The notes: a model not told the origin generated them from the sequence alone. A DNA stretch of 64,000 bases from Martelella radicis (GCF_014196625.1 NZ_JACIDZ010000005.1:186001-250000); one strand, 5' to 3'; counted from the stretch's first letter, positions 17,661-26,454 are shown. Translations and numbers: made by a program.

Positions 17661-18641
17661 TTGGCGCAAGCCGCAGGACTTTCAAAACGCAGGAAGGGCG
17701 CGCCGGCACGGCTGGCGCGCCGTTTCGCCTTCTTGCTCGCAAGCCTTCTCGCCGTCTCCTTCCTCATCTTCGCGGTGATGGCGGCCGTGCCGGGCGATCC
17801 GGCGGAGATCATGCTGGGCACGTCGGCCGCTCCCGATACGCTTGCAGCGCTTCGCCACCAGCTCGGCCTCGACCAGCCGTTTCTCCTTCGCTATCTCGAC
17901 TGGCTTTTCGGCGTGCTGACGGGCGATCTCGGCAATTCCTACACCTATTCCACACCTGTCGGCGCCCTGATCGCCGAACGGCTCGCCGTCACGCTCCCTC
18001 TCGCGGGCCTTGCCATCTTCCTCTCGCTGGCAATCTCAGTGCCGCTTGGCGTGCTGGCCGCAGCAGATCCCAACGGCCCTGTCGATCTCGTCGCCTCGTT
18101 CTTCGCCCAGATCGGCATCGCCGTGCCCAATTTCTGGATCGGGCTCCTGCTCATCCTCGGCGTGGCGCTCACCTTCGGCTGGTTTCCGGCCGGTGGATTT
18201 CCGGGCTGGGAGGCCGGATTTCTGGCTGCCCTCAACGCGCTCGTGCTGCCGGCAATCGCGCTCGCCATTCCGCAGGCCGCGGTGCTGACGCGCGTCACCC
18301 GCACTGCCGTGCTCGAACTGACCGGCGAGGATTTCGTCCGCACCGCCCGCGCCAAGGGGGCAACGCCGTCCTACGCGCTCTGGCGCCATGTGGTCCCGAA
18401 CGCGCTGATCCCGGTCGTCACCATGCTCGGCCTGCAGATCTCGGTGCTGATTGCCGGCACGGTACTGGTTGAAAACGTCTTCGCCCTGCCGGGAATGGGC
18501 ACGCTTGCCTATCAGGCGCTCTCCCAGCGCGACCTGATCGTGGTGCAGAATGTCGCTCTCTTCTTCGCGGCGATCGTCATGGGGCTGAACTTCGCCGTCG
18601 ACGCGCTCTATGCCGTCATCGATCCGAGGCTGAGGCGATGA
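17661..18641 (+). CDS. ABC transporter permease, DppB-like
   Basis: A 326-residue inner-membrane permease. The start is a TTG at 17661, supported by GGAG nine bases upstream and by the lack of an alternative ATG before the first membrane span. It has six predicted spans, the N-terminal DppB-type pattern (AVPGDPAEIMLG, LGLDQPFLLRYLDWL) and the EAA loop ELTGEDFVRTARAKGA-x-PSYALWRHVVPNALIP that contacts the ATPase. It follows the binding protein after two bases and overlaps the next permease by four. Confidence 0.92.
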   Translation: MAQAAGLSKRRKGAPARLARRFAFLLASLLAVSFLIFAVMAAVPGDPAEIMLGTSAAPDTLAALRHQLGLDQPFLLRYLDWLFGVLTGDLGNSYTYSTPVGALIAERLAVTLPLAGLAIFLSLAISVPLGVLAAADPNGPVDLVASFFAQIGIAVPNFWIGLLLILGVALTFGWFPAGGFPGWEAGFLAALNALVLPAIALAIPQAAVLTRVTRTAVLELTGEDFVRTARAKGATPSYALWRHVVPNALIPVVTMLGLQISVLIAGTVLVENVFALPGMGTLAYQALSQRDLIVVQNVALFFAAIVMGLNFAVDALYAVIDPRLRR

Positions 18642-19456
18642 AACGTCTTCCCCTTTCCCTTCTGGTCGGAGGAGCGATCACCGCGCTCTTCGTGGCGGCG
18701 GCAATCCTCAGCCGCTTCTGGACGCCCGTGGACCCGACCGCGATCAACATCCCGGCCCGGCTGAAACCGCCAGGTCCGGGCGGTCTTCTGGGCGCCGATC
18801 ATTTCGGCCGCGACGAGGCCTCGATGATCATGGCAGGCGCCTGGACCTCGCTCAGCATCGCCTTTTCCGGCGTTTTCATCGGCGGCGTTTTCGGCACTGC
18901 GCTCGGCACGGTGGCAGCGGCCCTGCGCGGCCGTTTCGAGGCCGTGGTCATGCGGGTAAACGACGTGATCTTCGCCTTCCCGCCGGTGCTCTCGGCCCTG
19001 CTGCTTGCCGCCGTCCTCGGCGGCGGGCCGGCAACGACCGTCACCGCCATCGCGCTGTTCATGGTGCCGGTCTTTGCCCGGGTCACGCGGGGTGCCGCCC
19101 TGCAGATTGCCGCGCGCGACTATATCCTCGCCGCCCGCATGGCTGGAAAATCCGGCCTGCGCATCACGCTCGAACATGTGCTTCCGAACATTGCGGCGCA
19201 GATCATCGTGCAGTTCGCCATCCAAACGGGGCTTGCGATCCTGACGGAAGCGGGGCTTTCCTTTCTTGGCCTCGGCGTCTCGCCGCCAACCCCATCCTGG
19301 GGGCGGATGCTGGCGGAGGCACAGACCTACCTTACCGCCGCGCCGCATATGGCGCTTGCCCCGGGCCTTGCCATCTCGGCAGCCGTTCTCGGCCTCAATC
19401 TTCTGGGCGACGGGCTCGGCGAGATGACTGATCCGCGCCGAAGGAGCAGCCGATGA
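18638..19456 (+). CDS. ABC transporter permease, DppC-like
   Basis: A 272-residue permease that starts within the last codons of dppB (ATGA overlap). It has the DppC features: a single N-terminal span, GLLGADHFGRDEASMIMAGA, and the EAA loop RDYILAARMAGKSGLRI-x-LEHVLPNI. It ends in the typical GLAISAAVLGLNLLGDGLGE. It pairs with the preceding permease to form the channel of the importer. Confidence 0.92.
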   Translation: MKRLPLSLLVGGAITALFVAAAILSRFWTPVDPTAINIPARLKPPGPGGLLGADHFGRDEASMIMAGAWTSLSIAFSGVFIGGVFGTALGTVAAALRGRFEAVVMRVNDVIFAFPPVLSALLLAAVLGGGPATTVTAIALFMVPVFARVTRGAALQIAARDYILAARMAGKSGLRITLEHVLPNIAAQIIVQFAIQTGLAILTEAGLSFLGLGVSPPTPSWGRMLAEAQTYLTAAPHMALAPGLAISAAVLGLNLLGDGLGEMTDPRRRSSR

Positions 19457-20256
19457 TGCTCGAGGTCGAAAACCTGAAGGTCCGGTTCAAGACCCGCGAC
19501 GGCGAACAGGCGGTGCTCCACGGCATCGACCTTTCGCTTGCGCGCGGCGAGACGCTCGGCATTGTCGGAGAAAGCGGCTCGGGGAAATCCATGCTGGCGC
19601 TGGCGACGATCGGGCTTCTCCCGCGCGGCGCCTCGGCCACCGGAGAAATCCGCCTTTCCGACGAGAACCTGCTTCGGCTTTCCGAACGGCAATTGAGCGC
19701 GATCCGCGGCGCGCGGATCGGCATGATCTTCCAGGAGCCGATGACCGCGCTCAATCCGGCCATGACCGTCGGCAGCCAGATCGCCGAAGCCTTGAGGCTC
19801 CATCGCAGGATTGCCCGCGGCGTGGCGCGGCAGGAAGCGATGCGCCTGCTGGAGATGGTGCAGATCGCCAGAGCGTCCGCCAGAATAAACGCCTATCCGC
19901 ACGAACTTTCGGGCGGCGAGCGCCAGCGCGTCGGCATCGCCATCGCCCTCGCGCTCAAGCCAGAGCTTTTGATCGCCGACGAGCCGACAACGGCGCTTGA
20001 CGTCACCGTCCAGGCGGAAATCCTCGACATTCTCGATGAGTTAGTGCGCGAGCTCGGCATCGGCCTGTTGCTGATCTCCCACGATTTCGGCGTCATTGCC
20101 CGCATGGCCGACCGGGTCGCCGTGATGCATGACGGGCGCGTGATGGAAACAGGCAGCGCTGAAGACGTTATCCGCCGGCCGTCCCATTCCTATACGAAGC
20201 GCCTGCTGTCATCGCTGCCCCGACGGGTGCGTGCCGGGCTTGGAGACGGCTCATGA
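19453..20256 (+). CDS. ABC transporter ATPase, DppD-like
   Basis: A 267-residue ATPase with Walker [10 protein letters not shown]-loop FQEPMTALNP, signature LSGGERQRVGIA, Walker [13 protein letters not shown] and switch His SHDFGV. It is shorter than a full DppD because the C-terminal Cys-containing oligopeptide domain is missing after about residue 255. It overlaps both neighbours by four bases. Confidence 0.92.
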   Translation: MMLEVENLKVRFKTRDGEQAVLHGIDLSLARGETLGIVGESGSGKSMLALATIGLLPRGASATGEIRLSDENLLRLSERQLSAIRGARIGMIFQEPMTALNPAMTVGSQIAEALRLHRRIARGVARQEAMRLLEMVQIARASARINAYPHELSGGERQRVGIAIALALKPELLIADEPTTALDVTVQAEILDILDELVRELGIGLLLISHDFGVIARMADRVAVMHDGRVMETGSAEDVIRRPSHSYTKRLLSSLPRRVRAGLGDGS

Positions 20257-21035
20257 CCCCGCTTCTGCGCACCGAAAACCTCACCCGCCACTATGACAGC
20301 GACGGTCCCGCTGCCCTCGACAATGCCTCGATCAGCCTTCAGGCAGGCGAAATTCTCGGCATTGTCGGCGAAAGCGGGTCCGGCAAATCCACACTCACGC
20401 GTCTCGTCATGGCGCTCGACAGGCCGAGTTCGGGCACTGTGTTCTTCGAGGACCGGCAGATCACCGCGCTTTCCGAACGGCAAGTCCGTCCGTTGCGGCG
20501 CGATTTCCAGATGGTGTTTCAGGACCCCTACGGCTCGCTCGATCCGCGCCACACCGTCGGCCGGATCATCGGCGAGCCGCTCGGCCTAGAGGACAACGCC
20601 CCGCGTGGGGCAAAACGGCGGGAGAGGATAACCGCTCTTCTGGAAGAGGTCGGGCTGAAGCCCGGCGATATCGACCGCTATCCGCACCAGTTCTCCGGCG
20701 GCCAGCGCCAGCGCATTGCCATCGCACGCGCGCTCATCACACGGCCGAAGCTGCTGGTTGCCGACGAGCCGACGTCCGCCCTCGACGTCACGGTGCAGGC
20801 CCAGATCCTGAAACTGCTTCTCACGATGCGGGCGGACCACGGCCTCTCGATCCTGCTGATCACCCACGATATCGGCGTGGTCGAGGAGATCTGCGACCGG
20901 GTGGCAGTGATGCAACAGGGCAAGATCGTCGAATCAGGAAGCGTGCGTGAGGTGCTGGACACGCCGCAAGAACCCTATACGCGTCGCCTGCTCTCTGCCG
21001 AGCCGACGCTTGCACGGCTCAGGCGGCCAACATGA
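20253..21035 (+). CDS. ABC transporter ATPase, DppF-like
   Basis: A 260-residue ATPase, the last gene of the importer, with [44 protein letters not shown] and THDIGV. Like its partner it lacks the usual C-terminal extension. It ends at a hairpin (21037-21070) and marks the left edge of the accessory region. Confidence 0.92.
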   Translation: MTPLLRTENLTRHYDSDGPAALDNASISLQAGEILGIVGESGSGKSTLTRLVMALDRPSSGTVFFEDRQITALSERQVRPLRRDFQMVFQDPYGSLDPRHTVGRIIGEPLGLEDNAPRGAKRRERITALLEEVGLKPGDIDRYPHQFSGGQRQRIAIARALITRPKLLVADEPTSALDVTVQAQILKLLLTMRADHGLSILLITHDIGVVEEICDRVAVMQQGKIVESGSVREVLDTPQEPYTRRLLSAEPTLARLRRPT

Positions 21036-21036
21036 A

Positions 21037-21070
21037 AAAGCCCGGCCTGTTGGTCCGGAGGCCGGCCTTT
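21037..21070. terminator. Terminator-like hairpin after the ABC operon
   Basis: AAAGCCCGGCCT (21037-21048) pairs with AGGCCGGCCTTT (21059-21070) with one mismatch around a 10-base loop. The T-run is weak on the plus strand and better on the minus strand (TTTTT), so it may act in both directions. Confidence 0.55.
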
Positions 21071-21124
21071 CAGGGCGCACATCAGCGGCGATCTTCCTGG
21101 TATCCTCACGCTTTCTCCTCGAGT

Positions 21125-21160
21125 ATTTCGCAGTCAGATGGCAACATCTGACTGCGAAAT
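21125..21160. repeat. Perfect 16-bp hairpin with a GCAA loop
   Basis: ATTTCGCAGTCAGATG (21125-21140) and its exact complement (21145-21160) surround GCAA, a GNRA-type tetraloop. No T-run follows. It sits between the end of the ABC operon and the transposon scar. It could be a mobile palindromic element, a processed RNA end, or a recombinase or replication site; only the structure is certain. Confidence 0.5.
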
Positions 21161-21294
21161 GCGTCAAAACAAATAGATAGAGTGAGATCGGCGGTGCAAA
21201 AGGGGCCACGGAAGCGGCGGAATAAATAGGTCGCGGGCGGAGTAGATTCCAGCCACCTATTTTCCTTCTGCAATGAGCGCAGGAGGGACAGAGG

Positions 21295-21530
21295 ATTTAC
21301 GCTGTCAATCGGCGTTGTAATGGGACCAAATTCAGGCGTCCAGAAGGCCCCTCCCTTGGGTTGCACTCGGCGCTCAGCGCGCGCGGGCCCGGAGCCACCA
21401 ATTTAGCATAGAGGCCTTCGGGCGCGGGTTGTTTGGCTTCTTCGGCTATAGCTTTGAGAACGGTTTCTGAAGCGCCAGGATTCGTTTCCGGTTTCGATGA
21501 TCTCGCGGTGGTGCGTGAGCCGGTCGGGGA
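21295..21530 (-). mobile_element. IS21-family remnant with the 3' end of istB
   Basis: On the minus strand, 21530-21403 encodes the C-terminal end of an IstB-type ATPase (DRLTHHREIIETGNESWRF, then a stop). It is followed down to 21295 by non-coding sequence resembling an IS21 right end (GGTCCCATTACAACGCCGATTGACA, about 21329-21305, quoted here only as a landmark in part: CAACGCCGATTGACA). Everything upstream (istA and most of istB) is gone; the break at about 21530 joins the IS3 fragment. Confidence 0.65.
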
Positions 21531-21533
21531 TCG

Positions 21534-21880
21534 CAGTTCACCTCTATCGACTTCACGGCGGTGCTGAAGAACGCCGAAATCGCCATCTCTATGGGTGGCA
21601 AGGGGGCGTGGCGGGATATCGTCTTTGCCGAGCAGCTCTGGCGGTCGATTAAATACGAGGAGGTCTATCTCCACGCCTACAAGACTGTGTCTAAGGCCCG
21701 CGTTGGCATCGGTCGCTATCTGACCTTCTGCAACACCCGACGCTCGCATTCATCCCTTGACCGGCAGACGCCGGATCAGGCCTACTTCAACGCGCTGGAA
21801 CCAATGAAGTTGGCAGCATAATCGAGGCGGAAAGCCACTTATCAAACGCCCGAAACTGTTTAGACAAACCGAGCCACCTC
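21534..21880 (+). pseudogene. IS3-family transposase OrfB, C-terminal remnant with right end
   Basis: From 21534 to 21821 the plus strand encodes the last 95 residues of an IS3 (IS51-like) DDE transposase: QFTSIDFTAVL, GKGAWRDIVFAEQLWRSIKYEEVYLHAY, GIGRYLTFCNTRRSHSSLDRQTPDQAYF. The final catalytic Glu region is present but the N-terminal two thirds are absent, so it is inactive. The ~60 bases after the stop end in a GAGCCACCTCT-like terminal repeat near 21880, where a recombinase fragment begins. The OrfA/OrfB head of the same type of element is found at 32626-32870. Confidence 0.75.
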
Positions 21881-22036
21881 TCCACTGCCTTGAACGATGA
21901 CGTCTTGCGCGAAGAGGCGACACAGACAATTCGCGCGCTGATAGAGGACGTGCGGCTGATCTCTGAGGACGGCCAGCTGGTGATCGAACTGATCGGCGTT
22001 CTGGCAGGTATTTTGTCGTTGGGCGAGAAACAGCAA

Positions 22037-22063
22037 AACCCCTCCAGCGCGGCTGAAGGGGTT
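22037..22063 (-). terminator. Terminator-like hairpin beside repeat copy A
   Basis: AACCCCT (22037-22043) pairs with AGGGGTT (22057-22063), with CAGC/GCTG pairing inside after one mismatch. On the minus strand it is followed by TTTTG. It lies 13 bases beyond the tRNA-like end of copy A, in the place of a tRNA terminator, although it is also inside the recombinase reading frame. Confidence 0.45.
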
Positions 22064-22064
22064 C

Positions 22065-22114
22065 GACAATTAACACTGGTTGCGGGGGCAGGATTTAGAC
22101 ACTGTTTTGTCCGG
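22065..22114. repeat. Direct repeat copy A, tRNA 3'-end-like (possible att site)
   Basis: About 50 bases nearly identical to 46633-46681 in the same orientation; both contain a GACAA-(T/C)-TAA start, TGGTTGCGGGG, CAGGAT and GACACTGTTTTG. Read on the minus strand, the core AAATCCTGCCCCCGCAACCA is the acceptor and T-arm end of an elongator tRNA-Met-like gene including CCA. The remaining tRNA body is absent. Confidence 0.6.
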
Positions 22115-22326
22115 CCGTGAGGCCTTCTACTTCTTCAGTATCTCTTGCAAAGGAAGGTCCGCAGCGCGCGACGACGACGATAAATGTCACATCGAAGTTT
22201 GTGGTCCGGCCAGACCCTCGCTCCCAGATGTTCGGTCCCTGCACTTGATGGATTGGGTTGACCTCAGTTCTTCAGGCCTCTCTGTCCACCTCTCGCAAAT
22301 GAATTCGTATGGGGCGGGCCGCTCCG

Positions 22327-23373
22327 TCAATCGACCAGCGCTTGCTGACGCAACGTCAGCCCGTCCTTGTCGAAGCGATGCAGGTTCCTGGGATCGAAGG
22401 AAAGTCCGATGCTCGCCCCCGGCTCCGGCGCTTCCTGGCCTTCAGCCAGCACGAGAAATGTCCCGGCGCCTTCCACCGCCACATGCAGGAGCGAACTGCC
22501 GCCGGTATATTCGCTGAGGATCACCTGTCCGGTCAGCATGCCGTTCTCCGCCACCATTCGCAGATGCTCGGGCCGAATGCCGATCCTGTCGGCATCGCCG
22601 ACAGTCACCCCTGCCGCTTCAAGCGCCGGCGCAACGACCCTTGCGTCGCAGACATTCATTTTCGGGCTGCCGATGAACTGCGCGACGAACACATTGTCCG
22701 GGTGCGCGTAAAGCTCTTTCGGCGTGCCCACCTGCTCGATCAGCCCATCGCGCAGGACCACGATACGGTCGGCAAGCGTCATCGCCTCGATCTGGTCGTG
22801 GGTGACATAGATCATCGTGTTGCCGAGCCGGCCATGAAGGGCGGCGATCTCGGCGCGCATATGGACCCTGAGTTCCGCATCGAGGTTCGAAAGCGGTTCA
22901 TCGAACAGGAACACGTCGGGATCGCCGACGATCGCGCGACCGATCGCCACGCGCTGCCGCTGCCCGCCGGAAAGTTCGCGGGGATAACGCTCAAGCAGCG
23001 TTTCAAGCTGCAGTGTCTTTGCCGCAGCGTCGACCTTGCGGGCGATCGCGTCCGGCTTTTCCTTGCGCACCTTGAGGCCGAAGCCCATATTCTGGCGGAC
23101 CGTCAGATGCGGGTAGAGCGCGTAGGACTGGAACACCATGGCGACGCCGCGCTTTGCCGCCTGCACCTCGTTCATCCGACGCTCGCCAATGAAAAGGTCG
23201 CCGCTGGTGATATCTTCCAGGCCTGCAATCATGCGCAGGAGAGTGGACTTGCCGCAGCCGGAAGGCCCAACGAAAACGATGAACTCGCCGTCATGGATGT
23301 CGAGGTCGATACCGTGGATGACCTCGGCCTTTCCGAAGGACTTGGTTACGGTGTTGAGCTTGAGATTACTCAT
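22327..23373 (-). CDS. ABC sugar transporter ATPase, UgpC/MalK family
   Basis: A 348-residue ATPase starting at ATG 23373 with AAAGG upstream. It has Walker A GPSGCGKST, Q-loop FQSYALYPHLTV, signature LSGGQRQRVAIG, Walker B VFLFDEPLSNLD, switch His THDQIEAM, and a C-terminal TOBE/MalK regulatory domain (about 235-348; IGRPEHLRM-like IGIRPEHLRM). It is the last gene of the minus-strand sugar-acid operon (28890 down to 22327) and energises the permeases at 23400-25171. Confidence 0.93.
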   Translation of the reverse strand: MSNLKLNTVTKSFGKAEVIHGIDLDIHDGEFIVFVGPSGCGKSTLLRMIAGLEDITSGDLFIGERRMNEVQAAKRGVAMVFQSYALYPHLTVRQNMGFGLKVRKEKPDAIARKVDAAAKTLQLETLLERYPRELSGGQRQRVAIGRAIVGDPDVFLFDEPLSNLDAELRVHMRAEIAALHGRLGNTMIYVTHDQIEAMTLADRIVVLRDGLIEQVGTPKELYAHPDNVFVAQFIGSPKMNVCDARVVAPALEAAGVTVGDADRIGIRPEHLRMVAENGMLTGQVILSEYTGGSSLLHVAVEGAGTFLVLAEGQEAPEPGASIGLSFDPRNLHRFDKDGLTLRQQALVD

Positions 23374-23399
23374 GTCATGCCTTTCGGTCCCTGAGGGGC

Positions 23400-24251
23400 T
23401 CAGCCCTTCACTCCGGACATTGCGAAACTTTCGATGATCTGCCGCTGCGCGATCAGGTAGACGATCAGGATCGGCACCACGGCGAGGCTGGTGGCGGCAA
23501 GCTGGAGATGCCAGAGCGGCGCGCCATAGGGATCGGTGAAATTGGAAAGCGCCAGCGGCAGCGTGAATTTCTCCAGGCTGGACAGGAACACCAGCGGCTC
23601 GAGGAAGAGGTTCCACGAAAACAGGAAGGTGATGATCGCGACCGCCGCGAGAGCCGGCTTCGACATCGGGATCGCGATCTTCCACCAGATGCCGAACCGC
23701 GACAGGCCATCCATCTTGCCGGCTTCCTCAAGCTCCTTGGGAAGCGAGACGAAATATTGCCGCATCAGGAAGGTTGCCATCACCCCGTGCGGACCGAAAA
23801 CCGGCAGCACGATCAGGGGAATATGGGTGTCCATCACGTTCAGCCATTTCATCAGGAAGAAATTCGGAACGATCGTCACTTCCTCCGGCACCATCAGCGC
23901 CGACATCAAGAACAACATCAACAGGCCCGCACCGGCAAAGCGCATGCGCGCCAGCGCGTAACCCGCCAGCGAGGAAATGAAGAGCGTCAGTCCCGTGACC
24001 GCAAGCGCGATATAGATCGAGTTGAAATACTGGCGCGCGAAGGGCTGGTACTCGAAGACCTCGACGAAGTTGGTCCAGCGCCAGACCGTCGGGATCAGGC
24101 TCGGCTGGCCGAAGATCTCGTTGGCGTTCTTGAACGCAGACGACAGCATCCAGAGGAAGGGAAATATGAACGGCACGGAAACCACGCCGAGCGCGACTAC
24201 CCAGCAGATTTTCGATATTTTGCGGGCCTGGCCGGTTGTCAGTTCCATCAC
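23400..24251 (-). CDS. ABC sugar transporter permease, MalG type
   Basis: A 283-residue permease with six spans and the EAA loop ELEEAGKMDGLSRFGIWWKIAIPMSKPAL. The start ATGATG at 24251/24248 overlaps the stop of the MalF-type gene by four bases. Late in the chain, FLFSWNLFLEPLVFL is typical for carbohydrate-uptake-1 permeases. Confidence 0.92.
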   Translation of the reverse strand: MMELTTGQARKISKICWVVALGVVSVPFIFPFLWMLSSAFKNANEIFGQPSLIPTVWRWTNFVEVFEYQPFARQYFNSIYIALAVTGLTLFISSLAGYALARMRFAGAGLLMLFLMSALMVPEEVTIVPNFFLMKWLNVMDTHIPLIVLPVFGPHGVMATFLMRQYFVSLPKELEEAGKMDGLSRFGIWWKIAIPMSKPALAAVAIITFLFSWNLFLEPLVFLSSLEKFTLPLALSNFTDPYGAPLWHLQLAATSLAVVPILIVYLIAQRQIIESFAMSGVKG

Positions 24252-25171
24252 GCCGATCCCTTCTGCCTGAGCATGACCTGCACCAGCGTCAGCACCAGAA
24301 CGATCACGAACATGATCATGGCGAGCGCCGAGGCGTAGCCGACATTGAAAAACTCAAAGGCCTGCTGGTAGATGTAGAAGGCAAGCACCAGCGTGCCGTT
24401 TTCCGGTCCGCCGCCGGTCATCAGATAGATGTGGTCGAACACCTTGAACGAGCCGATCGTGGTGATGACCATGATGATCAGCGTGCTCGGCGCCAGAAGC
24501 GGCCAGGTGACCATGGTGAAGATCTGCCAGCGACCGGCGCCCTCAAGGCGGGCTGCTTCCTCATAGTCTCGCGGAATGGCCTGGAGCGCTGCGATGTAGA
24601 GGATCATGTTGAGACCGACCATTTTCAGCACACGCGTGACGATCACGGCGGCCATCGCCCAGTTCGGCTCCCTGAGCCAGTTCGGGCCGTCGATCCCGAT
24701 CAGCGCCAACGTCTGGTTGACGGCGCCGGCTTCACCCTGAAGCAGGAATTTCCAGACGATCGCCCAGGCAACGGCGGAGGTGACGACCGGCGCGAAAAAC
24801 GCCGTGCGGAAGAACACCACGCCCCTGCCCGGCCGGCACAGCGCCAGCGCCAGTGCCAGCGCCAGCGCCATGTTGAGCGGCACCAGTCCTGCCGCGAAAA
24901 TCACCGAATTGCGAATGACGTGCCAGAAATCGGGGTTGACCGTCAGCGCATCGGCATAATTCGCCAGGCCGACATAGGTCATCTTCTGACTGAGCAGGTT
25001 CCACTCCGACAGCGAATAGATGACCACCGCGATCAGCGGGCCAAGGAAGAAGATCAGGAAACCGACGACCGTGGGACTGACGAACAGCCATCCCTCGAAC
25101 ATCTCCCTGCGGCGAAGGGTCAGCCACGGCACGCGTTGCGCCGTGGTCCCGTTTTCATTGGGGCTCGTCAT
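24248..25171 (-). CDS. ABC sugar transporter permease, MalF type
   Basis: A 307-residue permease: cytoplasmic N-terminus (MTSPNENGTTAQRVPWLTLRR, cited as residues 1-21 in part: WLTLRRREMFEGWLF), first span SPTVVGFLIFFLGPLIAVV, and the EAA loop DYEEAARLEGAGRWQIFTMVTWPLLAPS. It follows the binding-protein gene after ten bases. Confidence 0.92.
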   Translation of the reverse strand: MTSPNENGTTAQRVPWLTLRRREMFEGWLFVSPTVVGFLIFFLGPLIAVVIYSLSEWNLLSQKMTYVGLANYADALTVNPDFWHVIRNSVIFAAGLVPLNMALALALALALCRPGRGVVFFRTAFFAPVVTSAVAWAIVWKFLLQGEAGAVNQTLALIGIDGPNWLREPNWAMAAVIVTRVLKMVGLNMILYIAALQAIPRDYEEAARLEGAGRWQIFTMVTWPLLAPSTLIIMVITTIGSFKVFDHIYLMTGGGPENGTLVLAFYIYQQAFEFFNVGYASALAMIMFVIVLVLTLVQVMLRQKGSA

Positions 25172-25181
25172 TCCGTCTTAC

Positions 25182-26426
25182 TCAAAGCTGGTTTTCGATC
25201 GACGCGCAGACAGCCTCAAGCGCTGCCGGCACATCGGCATCGGCCCGCCACAAGGCATCCATGCGGGGCTTCATGGCGGCATAGATCTGCGCATAATTCG
25301 CATGGCTCGGAAGCACGCGACCTTCTTCGATCGCCTCGCTGACATAGGCCATCTGCTCCGGCGAGATCAGCTTGTTGGCCTCGATGAAGGTGTCGCTTTC
25401 CAGCACCGACTTGCGCGCCGGCGGGAAGAACTGCGACATGGTCTCGGAGTTTTCCGGGTTTGTCATATAGGCGATGAATTCCTTGGCCAGATCCTTCTGC
25501 TCACCCTGGGAGAACACCACAATGCCCGCCTGACCGATGACCGGCGATGCACCCGCCGGACCCGTCGGAAGCGGGGCGATGCCCCATTCGAAACCGGCAT
25601 CGGCAAGACGCGATGCGCGTGAAATCTGGTTGATCGTCATCGCAGAATTACCGGAGAAGAAGTCCCCGACCTCGCCGGGCGGAACGATCGACTTGTCGTC
25701 GAAAACCATGTCGTGGAGCTGGGTGACTGCGGCGACGGCTTCAGGCTTGTTGAAGCCGCATTCGCCATCCTGCCAGGCAAAGCCGCCATAGGCGCGGATC
25801 GGCGGCATCAGCGCATGCATGATCCGCGAATCGTAACCTTGGCCGTCCTTGAACTCGAAACCCCATTTGCCGTCATTGGCAGCCGTCAGCGCCGCTGCGA
25901 CTTCCTGGAATTTCTCCATGTCCCACGCGCCCTTTTCGGCAAGCTCGGCCGGCGTTTCGAGACCGGCGGCCTCGAACATGTCCTTGTTGTAGTAGATCAT
26001 GAAGGGCGAGGTCGAGAACGGCAGGCCGTTGATGACCTCGCCGTCGGTCCAAAGCCCCATGGCCGGCTCGGAAAAGTCTGCCAGATCGTAACCATCGGTG
26101 GCTTCCAGCGCAGGGCGCAAATCCTCGATCACGCCCGCCTCGGCAAAACCGGGCGTCACGTCTTCGAACATCCAGCCAAGATCGGGCGGATTGCCGCCGG
26201 CAAGCTGGAATGTCAGCTTCTGGGTATAGTCGGCCGCCGGGATGGTCTCGTACACGACCTTCACGTCCGGATGGGTTTCGGTAAAGCCTTCCGCGATCGC
26301 ATTGAACATTGCAAGATGCGCGTCATTGCCGGTCCACAACGTGAACCGCAGCTCCTCCGCCGACAGCGATCCGGCAGCAAGCAGACTTGCGGCGGCCGTC
26401 GTAAAAAGAAGTGATTTCATTCTCAT
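25182..26426 (-). CDS. ABC sugar transporter substrate-binding protein, family 1
   Basis: A 414-residue periplasmic protein. ATG 26426 is chosen because GGAGGAG lies six bases upstream. Signal peptide at 1-24 (MRMKSLLFTTAAASLLAAG, cleavage near LSAEE). The mature part is a family 1 sugar-binding protein (LRFTLWTGNDAHLAMFNAIA, PPDLGWMFEDVTPGFAEAG, SPFMIYYNKDMFEAAGLETP, FIAYMTNPENSETMSQF). Its neighbours suggest an aldose, aldonate or an oligosaccharide that yields one. Confidence 0.92.
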   Translation of the reverse strand: MRMKSLLFTTAAASLLAAGSLSAEELRFTLWTGNDAHLAMFNAIAEGFTETHPDVKVVYETIPAADYTQKLTFQLAGGNPPDLGWMFEDVTPGFAEAGVIEDLRPALEATDGYDLADFSEPAMGLWTDGEVINGLPFSTSPFMIYYNKDMFEAAGLETPAELAEKGAWDMEKFQEVAAALTAANDGKWGFEFKDGQGYDSRIMHALMPPIRAYGGFAWQDGECGFNKPEAVAAVTQLHDMVFDDKSIVPPGEVGDFFSGNSAMTINQISRASRLADAGFEWGIAPLPTGPAGASPVIGQAGIVVFSQGEQKDLAKEFIAYMTNPENSETMSQFFPPARKSVLESDTFIEANKLISPEQMAYVSEAIEEGRVLPSHANYAQIYAAMKPRMDALWRADADVPAALEAVCASIENQL

Positions 26427-26454
26427 CGGGTTCTCCTCCCTTGATTGCATTTCT

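Larger units (their letters stand above)
21881..22120 (+). pseudogene. Large serine recombinase, C-terminal remnant
   Basis: The frame through 21881-22120 reads LSTALNDDVLREEATQTI, ALIEDVRLISEDGQLVIEL, GVLAGILSLGEKQQ and then LVAGAGF before ending at TGA 22118. The first part resembles the C-terminal end of alphaproteobacterial large serine recombinases. The LVAGAGF end is the reading that arises when such an integrase gene runs into a tRNA 3' end, where it normally continues EPATF. Here the sequence diverges after GF. The catalytic N-terminal domain is missing; the break coincides with the IS3 end. This is an integration scar by inference. Confidence 0.6.

Noticed and set aside
16093-17742. 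A 549-codon minus-strand frame opposite the family 5 binding protein
   Set aside because: Shadow of a secreted binding protein with signal peptide and strong ribosome site.
22065-22114. A complete tRNA-Met gene
   Set aside because: Only the acceptor/T-arm end matches; anticodon and D arms are absent in both copies, so it is at most a fragment.
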